Source: Ochrobactrum sp. RH2CCR150 (GTDB taxonomy: Bacteria; Pseudomonadota; Alphaproteobacteria; Rhizobiales; Rhizobiaceae). From it: a stretch of DNA of 64,000 bases. Numbering within the stretch: the first letter of the stretch is position 1; each line of letters opens with the position of its first letter. Both the position numbers and the translations under genes were made by a program. The notes beneath the pieces were generated by a model. It saw nothing but the letters and a program-made list of their open reading frames with translations, was not told where the DNA came from and ran no database searches. The stretch is from the NCBI GenBank assembly GCA_014138095.1, contig JACGXE010000001.1, positions 496,001 to 560,000 on the forward strand. Reading direction: 5' to 3'. Below, piece by piece: positions 47,304 through 57,701 of the stretch.

Positions 47304-48299
47304 ATGGCCACATTCGACGTTCTTTGCATCGGCAATGCCATTGTCGATATTCTCTCGCGTACGGACGACTCATTTCTTGAAACCAACGGTATCGTCAAAG
47401 GCGCAATGAACCTGATCGATGCCGATCGTGCAGAATTGCTCTATAGCCGCATTGCAGGTCCGGCGACCGAAATGTCCGGCGGCAGCGCGGGCAATACGGC
47501 GGCAGGTGTCGCCAGCCTCGGCGGACGTTCCGCCTATTTCGGCAAGGTGGCAACTGACCATCTCGGACGTGTCTTCGCGCATGACATCCGCGCACAGGGC
47601 GTGGCCTTCGATACGCGTCCGCTGGAAAAGGGTTCGCCGACCGCACGCTCGATGATTTTCGTGACGCCGGATGGCGAACGCTCGATGAATACTTTCCTCG
47701 GCGCCTGCGTCGAGCTTGGACCGGAAGACGTCGAGACCTCCAAGGTCGCCGATGCCAAGGTCACCTATTTCGAAGGCTATCTGTGGGATCCGCCCCGCGC
47801 CAAGGAAGCCATCGTGATGGCTTCGAAGATCGCGCATGAGGCGGGCCATGAAGTGGCCATGACGCTTTCCGATCCGTTCTGTGTGGACCGTTATCGTGAA
47901 GAGTTCCTCGACCTGATGCGCAAGCGCACGGTCGATATCGTTTTCGCCAATGAGGACGAAGCCAAGTCGCTCTACCAGACCAAATCGCTCGAAACGGCGA
48001 TTGCCTCGATGCGTATGGATTGCAAGCTGTCGATCATCACGCGCTCGGAAAAGGGTGCAGTCATTGTGACGCCCGATCAGACGCTGACCGTTCCCGCCAT
48101 CGAGATCGACGAACTGGTCGACACGACCGGCGCGGGCGATCTTTATGCGGCTGGCTTCCTCTATGGTTATACCAAGGACCGCTCGCTGGAAGATTGCGCA
48201 CGGCTCGGCTCGCTTGCCGCCGGTCTCATCATCCAGCAGATGGGCCCGCGTCCGCTGCTCAGCCTTCAGGCCGCTGCAAGTCAGGCCGGCCTGATCTAA
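47304..48299 (+). CDS. PfkB family carbohydrate kinase, adenosine-kinase-like
   Basis: A 331-residue ribokinase-fold kinase. The N-terminal PfkB motif is GGSAGNTAAGVASLGG and the C-terminal ATP/anion-hole motif is VDTTGAGDLYAAGFLYG with the catalytic aspartate. Overall order (VLCIGNAIVDILSRTDDSFL and FANEDEAKSLYQT) resembles the adenosine-kinase branch of alphaproteobacteria. The substrate is an inference. ATG 47304 is used; AGGGGAG is about 13 bases upstream, which is rather far. Confidence 0.9.
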   Translation: MATFDVLCIGNAIVDILSRTDDSFLETNGIVKGAMNLIDADRAELLYSRIAGPATEMSGGSAGNTAAGVASLGGRSAYFGKVATDHLGRVFAHDIRAQGVAFDTRPLEKGSPTARSMIFVTPDGERSMNTFLGACVELGPEDVETSKVADAKVTYFEGYLWDPPRAKEAIVMASKIAHEAGHEVAMTLSDPFCVDRYREEFLDLMRKRTVDIVFANEDEAKSLYQTKSLETAIASMRMDCKLSIITRSEKGAVIVTPDQTLTVPAIEIDELVDTTGAGDLYAAGFLYGYTKDRSLEDCARLGSLAAGLIIQQMGPRPLLSLQAAASQAGLI

Positions 48300-48304
48300 T
48301 CTGA

Positions 48305-48961
48305 CTATTCGGACCGAATGATCCGGTCGCGCTGGAGTTCTTCTTCGGTGCGACCGGGGCGACTCTTATAAACCGGCAGGTTCCAGCCGAAATAAAGCGC
48401 TCCGCCGCGCACGGTAAAGCTGGTCAGCGCCGCGACCACTGCCGAAAAGAACGGATCGACGCCAAGGCGCGCCAGCCCGACATAGAGGCAGGCTCCGGCC
48501 AGCGCCGCCGTGATATAGATTTCCCGCCGCATGATTACCGATGGCTCTCCAGCCACCATATCGCGCAGGATACCGCCGAGTGTGGCTGTAAAAATGCCGG
48601 TGACGATGGCCACCGGTGCGCTGACGCCGAGCGCAAGTCCCTTGGCCGCACCCATCACCGTATAGGCCGACATGCCGATGGCATCGAGCCAGAGCAGCAC
48701 GCGATAGCGTGATTCCACCATATGGGCGGTAAAATAGACCGCGAACGCGGCCAGTGTGCCCGCCAGCAGGTAGATCGGCTCCTGAACCCAGAAAACTGGC
48801 GTGCTCAGGATTAGATCGCGCAGCGTTCCGCCGCCGATACCGGTGATATTGGCAAGAAAGATGAAGCCGACAATGTCGAGCTGTCGCCGCGAGGCGGCAA
48901 GCGCGCCTGTTGCCGCGAAGACGAAAACACCCGCAAAGTTCAGAAACTGTACGACGGTCAC
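48305..48961 (-). CDS. TRIC/UPF0126 family membrane protein
   Basis: A 218-residue protein with seven predicted transmembrane segments, built from two related halves: LANITGIGGGTLRDLIL in the first and TATLGGILRDMVAGEP in the second. Prokaryotic members form trimeric cation channels; the YicG-type function is otherwise unknown. The start is GTG 48961 with GGGGGAG upstream. It ends 5 bases from the convergent kinase gene. Confidence 0.9.
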   Translation of the reverse strand: MTVVQFLNFAGVFVFAATGALAASRRQLDIVGFIFLANITGIGGGTLRDLILSTPVFWVQEPIYLLAGTLAAFAVYFTAHMVESRYRVLLWLDAIGMSAYTVMGAAKGLALGVSAPVAIVTGIFTATLGGILRDMVAGEPSVIMRREIYITAALAGACLYVGLARLGVDPFFSAVVAALTSFTVRGGALYFGWNLPVYKSRPGRTEEELQRDRIIRSE

Positions 48962-49056
48962 GCGGCTCCCCCCAGCAAGATATGTGACGCGATTTTCTAT
49001 TGCTCTGCGCGCCTTGGCAATATGCCTGTATGAGCGCAGGTCAGCAGATACAAAAA

Positions 49057-49077
49057 AGCGGCGGATGGACCGCCGCT
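49057..49077 (-). terminator. terminator after grpE
   Basis: AGCGGCGG pairs with CCGCCGCT around a 5-base loop, with T-runs on either side when read from each strand. It is 29 bases past the grpE stop. Confidence 0.85.
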
Positions 49078-49105
49078 CTTTTTGTAATTTCGATGACGCT
49101 GCTTA

Positions 49106-49792
49106 TCAGCTGTCGCCTTCCGCGCCACCGGTCTCGGCAGCAGCTTTCGGGCCGCCCTTGGATACGCCGACCATGGCAGGGCGCAGGACGCGGTCGCCAA
49201 TGGCGTAACCAGCCTGCACAACCTGCACCACGGTGTTGTTCGGCAGATCCGGGTTCGGCACTTCGAACATGGCCTGATGGAAATTCGGGTCGAACTTCTG
49301 GCCTTCCGGCTCAAGCTTGGTGACACCGTGACGTTCCAGCGCCTGCAACATGGCGCGTTCGGTCATTTCCACGCCTTCGGCCAGAGACTTCAGGCTGGCG
49401 TCGGCTTCCAGCATCTCTGCCGGAATGGTGTCGATGGCGCGGCGCAGATTGTCGGAAACCGACAGCATGTCGCGGGCAAAATTGGTCACCGCATAGGTGC
49501 GGGCATCCTGCACGTCGCGCTGGGTGCGCTTGCGCAGGTTTTCCATTTCGGCAGCAACGCGCAGAACCTGATCCTTGAGTTCCTTGTTATCGGCTTCGAG
49601 CGCGAGGATCCGGTTTGCGGTTTCATCAGCCGCATTGTCCGCTTCGTCTTCCGCAACTTCGGCGCTGGCTTCCGCCTTGCGCGCTTTCAGGAAATCGGCG
49701 GCAGCCCGGTTCAGCGCCTCACGATCCCGAGGATTGTTGATGTCGCGCTGCTCAAGATCGGGGTTCTGGGTTTTGTTTTTTTCGTCAGACAT
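49106..49792 (-). CDS. grpE: nucleotide exchange factor GrpE
   Basis: Releases ADP from DnaK. The 228-residue protein has a long charged coiled-coil N-terminal half (residues about 30-110, with [28 protein letters not shown] conserved in part) and the beta-wing C-terminal domain ([54 protein letters not shown]). It follows hrcA after 98 bases with an own RpoH-like promoter in the gap. Confidence 0.95.
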   Translation of the reverse strand: MSDEKNKTQNPDLEQRDINNPRDREALNRAAADFLKARKAEASAEVAEDEADNAADETANRILALEADNKELKDQVLRVAAEMENLRKRTQRDVQDARTYAVTNFARDMLSVSDNLRRAIDTIPAEMLEADASLKSLAEGVEMTERAMLQALERHGVTKLEPEGQKFDPNFHQAMFEVPNPDLPNNTVVQVVQAGYAIGDRVLRPAMVGVSKGGPKAAAETGGAEGDS

Positions 49793-49827
49793 AATGCTTC
49801 TTCCGTCTTGAATATCTTCTGGGGCGG

Positions 49828-49856
49828 ATATCGAGTTTCAGGCCATTAAAATCAAG
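49828..49856 (-). promoter_or_regulatory. possible sigma-32 type promoter of grpE
   Basis: CTTGAT, 17 bases, CGATAT lie in the hrcA-grpE gap. The -35 is good and the -10 is partial. No CIRCE inverted repeat is present here, so RpoH rather than HrcA probably controls grpE. Confidence 0.4.
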
Positions 49857-49890
49857 GCTTAATTTCTGGTGACCCGGTAAGATTGACACC

Positions 49891-50961
49891 TCACCGCAAA
49901 AGTCTAGACACGATCTGGGCCGTATAGTCCACCATCGGAACGATACGCGCATAATTGAGACGGGTCGGGCCGATGACGCCGAGCGCCCCGATGACCCGCT
50001 GTTCGCTGTCGCGATAGGGCGCGACCACCAGCGACGAGCCGGACAGCGAAAACAGCTTGTTTTCCGAGCCGATGAAAATGCGCACACCCGAACCGGTTTC
50101 GGCCAGATCGAGAAGCTGGACCATGCCGTCCTTGGTTTCCAGATCGTCGAAGAGATGGCGCAGACGCTCAATATCTTCCTGCGCGTGAATGTTCTCCAGA
50201 AGATTGGCGCGACCACGCACGATCAGCCGCGACGGCTGGTCGGAGCCGGTGCCGCCCCAGACAGCGAGGCCCTGTTCGACAAGTTCCTGCGAAAGCTGGT
50301 CAAGCTCCTGACGGGTTTCCTCCATCAGCACCTTCAGTTCGGCCTTGGCTTCGGAAAGCGTGTGGCCGTGAATATGGGCGTTGAGGAAATTCGACGCCTC
50401 GACCAGTTGCGATGCGCTGATGCCGACCGGCAGATTGATGACGCGGTTTTCCACATCGCCATTCTGCATCACCAGCACGGCAAGCGCGCGGGTCGGCTCC
50501 AGACGCACGAATTCGATATGCTTGAGCGCGCCTTCCGTCTTGGTGGCGAGCACGAGACCGGCGCCACGCGACAGACCAGACAAGACCTGGCTTGCCTCGG
50601 TCAGTACGCTTTCCACCGAATTGCTGTTTCCGGCGGCGCGCACCTGCGCCTCGATGGACGAGCGTTCGCCCGGCGCCAGATCGCCGACTTCCATAAAGGC
50701 ATCGACGAAAAAGCGCAGGCCGATCTGGGTCGGCAGACGACCCGCTGACACATGCGGCGCATAGATGAGCCCCAGATGCTCCAGATCGCTCATCACATTG
50801 CGAATGGTGGCAGGCGAGAGCGAATGCGGCAGCAGGCGGGACAAATTGCGTGAACCGACCGGGTCGCCGTCGTTGAGATAGCTCTCGACGACCAGCCGGA
50901 AAATTTCGCGCGACCGCTGGTCGAGCGAATTCAGAAGCTGATGTTCAGGCGATTTGATCAT
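49891..50961 (-). CDS. hrcA: heat-inducible transcription repressor HrcA
   Basis: Represses groE-type operons through the CIRCE element, with GroEL modulating its activity. The 356-residue protein has a winged-helix N-terminus ([34 protein letters not shown] in part), a GAF-like middle and the dimerisation segments typical of HrcA, ending [17 protein letters not shown]. It is divergent from rph and upstream of grpE. No CIRCE site is seen in this window. Confidence 0.94.
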   Translation of the reverse strand: MIKSPEHQLLNSLDQRSREIFRLVVESYLNDGDPVGSRNLSRLLPHSLSPATIRNVMSDLEHLGLIYAPHVSAGRLPTQIGLRFFVDAFMEVGDLAPGERSSIEAQVRAAGNSNSVESVLTEASQVLSGLSRGAGLVLATKTEGALKHIEFVRLEPTRALAVLVMQNGDVENRVINLPVGISASQLVEASNFLNAHIHGHTLSEAKAELKVLMEETRQELDQLSQELVEQGLAVWGGTGSDQPSRLIVRGRANLLENIHAQEDIERLRHLFDDLETKDGMVQLLDLAETGSGVRIFIGSENKLFSLSGSSLVVAPYRDSEQRVIGALGVIGPTRLNYARIVPMVDYTAQIVSRLLR

Positions 50962-51176
50962 GATAGAGCGGCGAACCTGTTGATTGCTTGCCCTAAATAT
51001 AAGGTTGCGGCGCTAAGCGTCAAAGGCTTTAGCTCCATACTGGCATTCCTCTCAACACTTCTCGACATGTCTTTGGGCTGGCGAAGCGCAAAATTCCTTT
51101 CTATTTGCGCCCGGGGAGCCTAAAAAGCCGCACGGAAACTTTGAATCCCCAAGAACTCGATCAAGGAAATTGATAT

Positions 51177-51893
51177 ATGCGTCCATCCAAGCGTGCTGCC
51201 GACGAAATGCGCGCCGTCTCTTTCGAGCGCGGCATCTCCAAACATGCGGAAGGCTCTTGCCTGGTCAAATTTGGCGACACGCATGTTCTGTGCACGGCAA
51301 GCCTTGAGGAAAAGGTGCCGGGCTGGATGCGCAACACCGGCAAGGGCTGGGTTACGGCGGAATACGGCATGCTGCCGCGTTCGACCGGCGACCGCATGCG
51401 CCGCGAAGCCGCCACTGGCAAGCAGGGCGGACGCACGCAGGAAATCCAGCGTCTGATCGGACGATCCTTGCGCGCTGTTGTGGACATGCAGGCGCTGGGC
51501 GAAGTGCAGATCACGGTGGATTGCGATGTCATTCAGGCCGATGGCGGCACGCGCACCGCAGCCATCACCGGCGGCTGGGTGGCCCTGCATGAATGCCTGC
51601 GCTGGATGGAAGCGCGCCAGATGGTGCGGGTCGAGAAGGTGCTGAAGGACCATGTCGCCGCCATTTCCTGCGGCATCTATGAAGGCGCTCCTGTTCTCGA
51701 TCTGGACTATGCGGAAGATTCCGTCGCCCAGACCGACAGCAACTTCGTCATGACCGGCGCGGGCGGCATTGTTGAAATTCAGGGCACTGCCGAGGGCGCG
51801 CCTTTCTCGGAAGAAGAATTCCTGAACCTGATGAAGCTGGCGCGCAGCGGTGTCGATCGTCTTGTGTCGTTGCAGAAAATGGCCGTCGCTTAA
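51177..51893 (+). CDS. rph: ribonuclease PH
   Basis: Phosphorolytic 3'-5' exoribonuclease trimming tRNA precursors. It has 238 residues, the family length. Conserved segments are [53 protein letters not shown] and [23 protein letters not shown] lies 9 bases before ATG 51177. It opens the rightward series that continues with the VOC, rdgB, hemW, rsmI and yraN genes. Confidence 0.96.
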   Translation: MRPSKRAADEMRAVSFERGISKHAEGSCLVKFGDTHVLCTASLEEKVPGWMRNTGKGWVTAEYGMLPRSTGDRMRREAATGKQGGRTQEIQRLIGRSLRAVVDMQALGEVQITVDCDVIQADGGTRTAAITGGWVALHECLRWMEARQMVRVEKVLKDHVAAISCGIYEGAPVLDLDYAEDSVAQTDSNFVMTGAGGIVEIQGTAEGAPFSEEEFLNLMKLARSGVDRLVSLQKMAVA

Positions 51894-51995
51894 GAGCCTC
51901 ACTCAAAAAAGCGTATTTGCAGCCGCACAGGACGACTTTTGGAACAGGCTCTGCTAGGACAGGGTCTGCTCCATCTGAATGAGGAGACCTGATCC

Positions 51996-52400
51996 ATGCG
52001 CGCTGCACGTATTCTTGAAACGGCACTCTATGTCCGCGACGTCGCCGAGGCGGTAGAATTCTATCGCAACACGATGGGGCTGGAACCGGTGGGGCAGCTC
52101 AGCGAGCGCAATGCTTTCTTCCGCTGTGGTGAGGGCATTTTGCTGCTCTTCAAGGCGGAAGAAACCTTGAAGCCGCCTTTGCCCGGCCATCTGCCTGTGC
52201 CACCACATGGCACGACGGGGCTGGGTCATGTATGTTTTGCTGCAAGCCGCGCGGAGATCGAGGGCTGGCGGAAACATCTGGAAAAGCATGGCGTTGCCAT
52301 TGAGGCTGATTTCGATTGGCCCAATGGCGCACATTCGATTTATTTCCGCGATCCATCCGGCAATTCGCTGGAGATTGCCGAACCCAAATTATGGAATTGA
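51996..52400 (+). CDS. VOC/glyoxalase superfamily protein
   Basis: A 134-residue vicinal-oxygen-chelate protein with two beta-alpha-beta units: [27 protein letters not shown] and [26 protein letters not shown] in part, closing with [17 protein letters not shown]. The metal-ligand positions (His in GHVCF, Glu in LEIAE) are plausible. The substrate is unknown. GAGGAG precedes ATG 51996. It sits between rph and rdgB, a space that is often empty in related genomes, and ends two bases before the rdgB start. Confidence 0.88.
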   Translation: MRAARILETALYVRDVAEAVEFYRNTMGLEPVGQLSERNAFFRCGEGILLLFKAEETLKPPLPGHLPVPPHGTTGLGHVCFAASRAEIEGWRKHLEKHGVAIEADFDWPNGAHSIYFRDPSGNSLEIAEPKLWN

Positions 52401-52402
52401 AA

Positions 52403-53065
52403 ATGAGAACGCTGGAAAAAGGCAAGCTGATCGTCGCCTCGCATAATGCAGGCAAGCTGAAGGAATTCGACGGGCTGATCGGCCCGTTCGGCTTCGATGT
52501 CAGCTCTGTTGCAGCACTTGGCTTGCCGGAGCCGGACGAGACCGGCACCACGTTTGAAGAAAACGCTTATATCAAGGCGCTTGCTGCGGCTGAAGCCACC
52601 GGCCTGCCCGCATTGTCCGACGATTCCGGCATGATGGTCGATGCGCTGGATGGTGAGCCGGGCGTCTACACGGCCAACTGGGCCGAAACCGAAGACGGCA
52701 CGCGTGATTTCAACATGGCGATGCGCAAGGTCGAAGATCTTTTGCAGGAAAAGGGCGCCACGACCGCAGACAAGCGCGGCGCGCGTTTCGTCTCCGTCAT
52801 CTGCCTTGCATGGCCGGACGGCGAAGCGGAATATTTCCGCGGCGAAGTGGAAGGCGTGCTGATCTGGCCGCCGCGCGGCACGACCGGCTTCGGCTATGAC
52901 CCGGTGTTCCTGCCGGCGGGCCACGAAAAGACCTTTGGCGAAATGACCGCCGATGAGAAGCACGGCTGGAAGCCGGGCGACGATGAGGCCCTGTCGCACC
53001 GCGCCCGCGCCTTCAAGCTTTTCGCCGAAAAGGTGCTCAACGTGGAGCCGGCTTCCGCGAAATGA
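52403..53065 (+). CDS. rdgB: XTP/dITP pyrophosphatase (RdgB/HAM1)
   Basis: House-cleaning enzyme that hydrolyses non-canonical purine nucleoside triphosphates. The 220-residue protein has [39 protein letters not shown] and [13 protein letters not shown], the family motifs for phosphate binding, catalysis and base recognition. ATG 52403 is chosen because GGAA lies 6 bases before it; ATG 52391 has no SD. The next gene, hemW, overlaps by four bases. Confidence 0.95.
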   Translation: MRTLEKGKLIVASHNAGKLKEFDGLIGPFGFDVSSVAALGLPEPDETGTTFEENAYIKALAAAEATGLPALSDDSGMMVDALDGEPGVYTANWAETEDGTRDFNMAMRKVEDLLQEKGATTADKRGARFVSVICLAWPDGEAEYFRGEVEGVLIWPPRGTTGFGYDPVFLPAGHEKTFGEMTADEKHGWKPGDDEALSHRARAFKLFAEKVLNVEPASAK

Positions 53066-54279
53066 ACAAGCTGTTTCCCTCTTCACCGGCGTTAGTGGAC
53101 GGCGTGAGCACGATTCCCATCGCGCGTGCGAATGGGGAAACTGCGTTCGGCGTTTATGTGCATTGGCCGTTCTGTCTGGCCAAATGCCCTTATTGCGACT
53201 TCAACAGCCATGTCCGTCACAAGCCGGTGGATCAGGCGCGGTTTTCCGAAGCGTTCCGGCGCGAGATGGAAACGCTGCGCGAACGCACCGGCCCGCGCAC
53301 CGTCACCAGTATTTTTCTGGGCGGCGGCACACCATCGCTGATGCAGCCCGAAACGGTGGGCGCTCTGCTCGATAATATTGCGTCGCATTGGTCTGTCGCA
53401 CCCGACATCGAAGTGACGCTGGAAGCCAACCCGACCAGTGTGGAAGCCGACCGTTTTCGCGGCTATCGCGCGGCAGGCGTCAATCGCGTGTCGCTCGGCA
53501 TTCAGGCGCTCAACGATCCCGACTTGCGCCGTCTCGGGCGCATGCATTCGGTTGAGGAAGCGAAGGCGGCCATTCGTCTGGCACGCGAGATTTTCCCGCG
53601 CCTGTCTTTTGATTTGATCTATGCACGCCCGAACCAGAGCATTGAGGCCTGGCGCGAAGAGCTGAAGGAAGCCATCGGACTGGCTGCCGATCACCTCTCG
53701 CTCTATCAGCTGACCATCGAGGAAGGCACACAGTTCTACAATCTCTGGAAGGCTGGAAAGCTGACCACGCCGGAGCCGGATCACGCCGCAGCGCTTTATG
53801 AAGAAACGCAAAGGGTGACGGCAGAGCACGGTCTCCCGGCCTATGAGATTTCCAATCATGCGGTGCCGGGGCGCGAGTCGCAGCACAATCTCGTCTACTG
53901 GCGTTATGGGCAATATGTCGGCATCGGCCCCGGCGCGCATGGGCGTTTCGTGGAAAACGACGTTCGCACGGTCACGATTACTGAAAAACATCCCGAAACC
54001 TGGCTCGACAAGGTTGATCGGCGCGGCCATGGCATTATCGAGGAAGAATATCTCGATGGCGGGCAGGAGGGCGACGAGTTCCTGATGATGGGGCTTCGTC
54101 TGCGCGAAGGCATCGATCTGGATCGCTACAAGCGGCTGTCGGGTCATGATGTTGACCAGAAGCGTCTTGCGAAACTGATCACCGAGGGCATGATCGAGCC
54201 GATGGGCGGCAGCATCATTCGCGCAACGCCGGACGGTGCGCTGGTGCTGGATGCGCTGGTGGCCGATCTCGCGGCATGA
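53062..54279 (+). CDS. hemW: radical SAM heme chaperone HemW
   Basis: A 405-residue radical SAM protein, formerly annotated as HemN-like. The cluster ligands are C38-x3-C42-x2-C45 in CLAKCPYC. HemW lacks the extra cysteine that oxygen-independent coproporphyrinogen dehydrogenase has, as here (CDFN follows). [21 protein letters not shown] and [19 protein letters not shown] are family segments. It overlaps rdgB (ATGA), so coupling is likely. Heme transfer to respiratory enzymes is the role known in E. coli and Lactococcus. Confidence 0.93.
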   Translation: MNKLFPSSPALVDGVSTIPIARANGETAFGVYVHWPFCLAKCPYCDFNSHVRHKPVDQARFSEAFRREMETLRERTGPRTVTSIFLGGGTPSLMQPETVGALLDNIASHWSVAPDIEVTLEANPTSVEADRFRGYRAAGVNRVSLGIQALNDPDLRRLGRMHSVEEAKAAIRLAREIFPRLSFDLIYARPNQSIEAWREELKEAIGLAADHLSLYQLTIEEGTQFYNLWKAGKLTTPEPDHAAALYEETQRVTAEHGLPAYEISNHAVPGRESQHNLVYWRYGQYVGIGPGAHGRFVENDVRTVTITEKHPETWLDKVDRRGHGIIEEEYLDGGQEGDEFLMMGLRLREGIDLDRYKRLSGHDVDQKRLAKLITEGMIEPMGGSIIRATPDGALVLDALVADLAA

Positions 54280-54289
54280 GGGATAAGCA

Positions 54290-55216
54290 ATGACTGAAGA
54301 TATGGGCGCCCAGAATATTGATGATGGACGGCGCGATTATGTGGTGGGTGGCACGGCCATGCGCGCCCGTCCGCTGGAGCCAGCACTTTATATCGTGTCG
54401 ACGCCGATCGGTAATCTTGGCGACATGACGCTGCGCGGCATCGAAACGCTCGCCGCAGCCGATGTTCTGGCCTGTGAGGATACACGCGTGACCCGCGTTC
54501 TCCTCGACCGTTACGGGATTTCCCGCCGTCCAATCAGCTATCATGAGCACAATGCCGCCGAAGCCGGTGAAAAGCTGATTGCCGCGCTGTCTGCGGGCAA
54601 AAGCGTTGCGCTGGTGTCCGATGCGGGCACACCGCTTGTCTCCGATCCGGGTTTTCGTCTGGTTGGCGAAGCACGCGAAGCGGGTATTCGCGTTGTTCCC
54701 ATTCCGGGTGCTTCCGCTGTTCTGGCTGCACTTGCCGCTTCCGGCCTGCCAACCGACGCCTTCATGTTCTGCGGCTTCCTGCCTTCCAAGCAGGGGCAAA
54801 AGCAGACGAAGCTCGAAAGCCTCAAAGGCATCGACGCGACGCTGGTGTTTTATGAATCGCCAAACCGGACAGCGGCGACGCTGGCCGAAATGGCCCAAGT
54901 GTTTGGGCCGGATCGTCTGGGCGCGCTCTGCCGCGAACTGACCAAGGCCTATGAGACCATTCGCACGGCGCCGCTGGGTGAACTTGCAGCGGAGTTTGAC
55001 GGTGAAGATCGCATTCGCGGTGAAGTGGTTCTGCTGGTCGGTCCGCCGACAGGCAACACCATTCCGCAAAGCGAGGAAGATATCGACAAGCTGCTTCTGT
55101 CGCTTGCAGACGAACTGCCGCCATCCAAGGCCGCAGGCGAGGCCGCGCGCATGACTGGCGGGCAGAAATCGGTTCTCTATCAGCGCCTTATGCAACTGAA
55201 ATCGGATCAGCGATGA
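54290..55216 (+). CDS. rsmI: 16S rRNA (cytidine-1402-2'-O)-methyltransferase
   Basis: Tetrapyrrole-methylase-fold enzyme that methylates C1402 in the decoding centre. The 308-residue protein has [45 protein letters not shown] and [15 protein letters not shown]. The first 30 residues are an extension relative to E. coli. It starts 11 bases after hemW and overlaps yraN by four bases. Confidence 0.95.
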   Translation: MTEDMGAQNIDDGRRDYVVGGTAMRARPLEPALYIVSTPIGNLGDMTLRGIETLAAADVLACEDTRVTRVLLDRYGISRRPISYHEHNAAEAGEKLIAALSAGKSVALVSDAGTPLVSDPGFRLVGEAREAGIRVVPIPGASAVLAALAASGLPTDAFMFCGFLPSKQGQKQTKLESLKGIDATLVFYESPNRTAATLAEMAQVFGPDRLGALCRELTKAYETIRTAPLGELAAEFDGEDRIRGEVVLLVGPPTGNTIPQSEEDIDKLLLSLADELPPSKAAGEAARMTGGQKSVLYQRLMQLKSDQR

Positions 55217-55593
55217 CAGACCTCCGCGAGAAAAAGCGCAGCGCTTTCTTTCGCGGACACAGCGCCGAACGCTTTGCGTCTGTACTACTTCTTTTGAAAG
55301 GCTTTCGGATTGTCGCGCGGCGCTATAGAACGCGGCTCGGCGAGATCGATCTGATCTCCCGGCGGGGCAATCTTGTGCTCATCGTCGAGGTCAAGGCGCG
55401 CAGCAGTCTGGAAGCCGCCCATCTCGCCGTCACACCGCAGGCCATGCGCCGTATCGAAGCCGCAGCCGATCTCTGGCTGCAACGCCAGCACGACCATGCC
55501 CGTCTGTCGTTGCGTTTCGACCTGATTGCCGTGCTGCCGCGCCGCTGGCCCAAACATGTTCCGGCCTTCTTCACGAGCGGTGATTATCGGTAA
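55213..55593 (+). CDS. YraN/UPF0102 family nuclease-like protein
   Basis: A 126-residue protein with a PD-(D/E)XK-type core: [32 protein letters not shown] and [12 protein letters not shown]. The catalytic-type Glu, Asp and Glu-x-Lys positions are all present. Function is unsettled; a nuclease role in DNA uptake or repair has been proposed for the family. It overlaps rsmI by four bases, a conserved neighbourhood. Confidence 0.92.
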   Translation: MTDLREKKRSAFFRGHSAERFASVLLLLKGFRIVARRYRTRLGEIDLISRRGNLVLIVEVKARSSLEAAHLAVTPQAMRRIEAAADLWLQRQHDHARLSLRFDLIAVLPRRWPKHVPAFFTSGDYR

Positions 55594-55778
55594 CCGATAT
55601 CTATAAGTCTATGTAAACCCTATAAAAATTGTGGGATATATTTCTGGCCTTATGGGAAATTAAAATCCCGCAATCGGCTGTTTTGAGAAAAAGTGATGCT
55701 CGCCGTGATTTTCACGCGCAAGCCCGTTTCTTATAAATCTCCCGCTCTCCATGGATAATGGCGCCATCTTTTTACCAG

Positions 55779-55826
55779 ACGCATTTCCGTAACTGAAACC
55801 GGTATCGGCTTTCGCTGGAAATGCTC
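55779..55826. repeat. mosaic repeat, copy I (reverse orientation)
   Basis: Reads, on the minus strand, GAGCATTTCCAGCGAAAGCC and ends GGAAATGCGTC. It lies 14 bases before the cysG start, in the 247-base space after yraN, which otherwise holds only AT-rich DNA that should contain the cys promoter. Confidence 0.7.
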
Positions 55827-55840
55827 CCAAGGATCGCGCC

Positions 55841-57268
55841 GTGTCTCTACCGCAAAAGCGTTTACTGGCTGATTTTCCTGCCTTCTTCCGGGTGTCGGAA
55901 GAGGTGGTTGTCGTCGTTGGCGGCGGCGAGGAGGCTTTGAACAAGGCGCGCCTCGTGGCGCAGACATCCGCACGTCTTCGCATCGTTGCCGAAGAAACAG
56001 AGCATCATCTGGCCGATTTCATTGCAAGCCATGGTGCGGAGCATATTGCTGCACCTTTTGCGCCGGAACATGTCGAGGGCGCAAAGCTTGTTTTCGTGGC
56101 GACCGGCGATGAAGCGCAGGATCGCGCCATTGCTGCCGTGGTCAAGGCCGAGAAGGTTCCGGTCAATGTCGTTGACCGTCCAGCACTTTGCGATTTCCTG
56201 ACGCCTGCCATCGTCAACCGTGCGCCGCTGACGATTGCGATTGGTTCGGAAGGAAGTGCTCCGGTTCTGGCGCAGATGGTTCGTGCGCGTATCGATGCCG
56301 CTTTTTCGCCGCGCCTCGGCGAGCTTGCGCATTTTGCCGAAAGCTGGCGACCGCTGGTCGAGCGCGCGCTGCCCAAGGGTCTGGCGCGCCGCAGTTTCTG
56401 GCGCGGGTTCTTTTCGGGTCGTGTCGCCAGCGCCATTGAAAATGGCGACCGCGTGGAAGCCTACAAGGCTGCGAGCGATCTGATCGAGCAGCGTGACAAT
56501 GCCGCCGGTTATGTCTGGCTGGTCGGCGCCGGTCCGGGTGCCGAAGATCTGCTGACCCTGCGCGCCCATCGCGCTTTGATGGAAGCCGATGTCATCGTGC
56601 ATGATGCGCTGGTGCCGGAAGGCGTCATTGCCATGGGCCGTCGTGACGCCGAGCGCCTTGCCGTTGGCAAGCGCAAGGGTTGCCATTCCAAAAGCCAGGA
56701 AGAGATCAACCGCCTGCTGGTAACGCTCGGGCGCGAAGGCAAGCGCGTTGTGCGGCTGAAATCCGGCGATCCGCTGGTATTCGGACGCGCAGGCGAAGAA
56801 ATGGCGGCGCTGCGTGCTGCTGGTATCGGGTTCGAAATCGTGCCGGGCATCACCTCAGCCTTTGCTGCCGCTGCCGATATGGAATTGCCGCTGACATTGC
56901 GTGGTGTTGCTTCGTCGCTGGTGTTCACCACCGGTCATGACATGACGGGCGATGTGCTGCCGGGCTGGGCGAAGCTCGCCGTCTCGGGTGCAACAATTGC
57001 CGTCTATATGGGCTCCACGGTCGCGGCATCGGTTGCTGCACGCCTGATTGGTGCGGGGCTGCACGAAGATGCCGCCGTGGCGGTGGTGGAAAATGCGAGC
57101 CGACAGGACAAGCGCCTGTTCCACGGCACGCTGAAGGATTTGCCGGATCTGGAAAACCGCAAGGAACTTTCCGGCCCGGTCATGGTGATCATTGGCGATG
57201 CCGTCGCCGGTGCCGCAATCGACAAAGCCGAAGCGCTGGCCCTCAAGCCGGTTTCCGTCGCAGCCTAA
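55841..57268 (+). CDS. cysG: siroheme synthase CysG
   Basis: Trifunctional enzyme making siroheme, the cofactor of the sulfite reductase encoded two genes downstream. The 475-residue protein has the N-terminal dehydrogenase/ferrochelatase domain (VVVVGGGEEALNKARLV, VNVVDRPALCDFLTPAIV) and a C-terminal uroporphyrinogen III methyltransferase (VWLVGAGPGAEDLLTLRAHR, RLKSGDPLVFGRAGEE, VPGITSAFAAAA). GTG 55841 has AAGGA 7 bases upstream. Confidence 0.95.
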   Translation: MSLPQKRLLADFPAFFRVSEEVVVVVGGGEEALNKARLVAQTSARLRIVAEETEHHLADFIASHGAEHIAAPFAPEHVEGAKLVFVATGDEAQDRAIAAVVKAEKVPVNVVDRPALCDFLTPAIVNRAPLTIAIGSEGSAPVLAQMVRARIDAAFSPRLGELAHFAESWRPLVERALPKGLARRSFWRGFFSGRVASAIENGDRVEAYKAASDLIEQRDNAAGYVWLVGAGPGAEDLLTLRAHRALMEADVIVHDALVPEGVIAMGRRDAERLAVGKRKGCHSKSQEEINRLLVTLGREGKRVVRLKSGDPLVFGRAGEEMAALRAAGIGFEIVPGITSAFAAAADMELPLTLRGVASSLVFTTGHDMTGDVLPGWAKLAVSGATIAVYMGSTVAASVAARLIGAGLHEDAAVAVVENASRQDKRLFHGTLKDLPDLENRKELSGPVMVIIGDAVAGAAIDKAEALALKPVSVAA

Positions 57269-57309
57269 ACCCGCAGGATGCGCGGTTAACAGAAGTTTGG
57301 AGTTTGGAA

Positions 57310-57627
57310 ATGGTCGTAAAAGTTCTCACTGCAAACCGGCTGATCGACGGGCAGGCTGTGTGGCTCGGTGCCGACGGTTCGTGGCAGGAGACCATCGACG
57401 GTGCGCTGATCGCCCGCCATGCGGAAGCCGTGACGGCGCTTGAAGAGGCGGGCAAGGTTGCAGCGAAAGCCAATCTGGTCGTCGATGTGAATGTGATTGA
57501 TGTCGAGGAACGCGAAGAGGGGCTTTACCCGATCCGCCTGCGCGAGCGCATCCGCCTGTCCGGCCCGACCATCGTGACCTTCGGCGATTTGCCTCTCGAC
57601 AAGCCTGCTTTGAAGCGCGCCTCGTAA
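57310..57627 (+). CDS. DUF2849 family protein
   Basis: A 105-residue soluble protein found beside cysG and cysI in alphaproteobacteria. It begins MVVKVLTANRLIDGQAVWLG and ends LYPIRLRERIRLSGPTIVTF. GGAG 7 bases upstream supports ATG 57310. Its fixed place in the sulfite-reductase operon suggests a role in sulfite reduction, perhaps in electron supply or siroheme delivery, but this is inference. No cofactor-binding motif is visible. Confidence 0.85.
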   Translation: MVVKVLTANRLIDGQAVWLGADGSWQETIDGALIARHAEAVTALEEAGKVAAKANLVVDVNVIDVEEREEGLYPIRLRERIRLSGPTIVTFGDLPLDKPALKRAS

Positions 57628-57635
57628 TATCTGTT

Positions 57636-57686
57636 GACGCATTTCCGGACGCAAAGCCGGTTTCCACTTTTGCAGGAAATGCTCTG
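57636..57686. repeat. mosaic repeat, copy H (reverse orientation)
   Basis: GACGCATTTCCGGACGCAAA to GCAGGAAATGCTC is the family core read in reverse. It fills most of the DUF2849-cysI gap inside the operon. Confidence 0.75.
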
Positions 57687-57701
57687 AACTGGATTTAGAC
57701 T

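Noticed and set aside
49793..51176. CIRCE element expected near hrcA and grpE
   Set aside because: No TTAGCACTC-N9-GAGTGCTAA type repeat is present in either upstream region.
51894..51995. rph-VOC gap as a repeat copy
   Set aside because: It contains GCTCT and AGGCTCTGC words, but no core sequence of the mosaic repeat.
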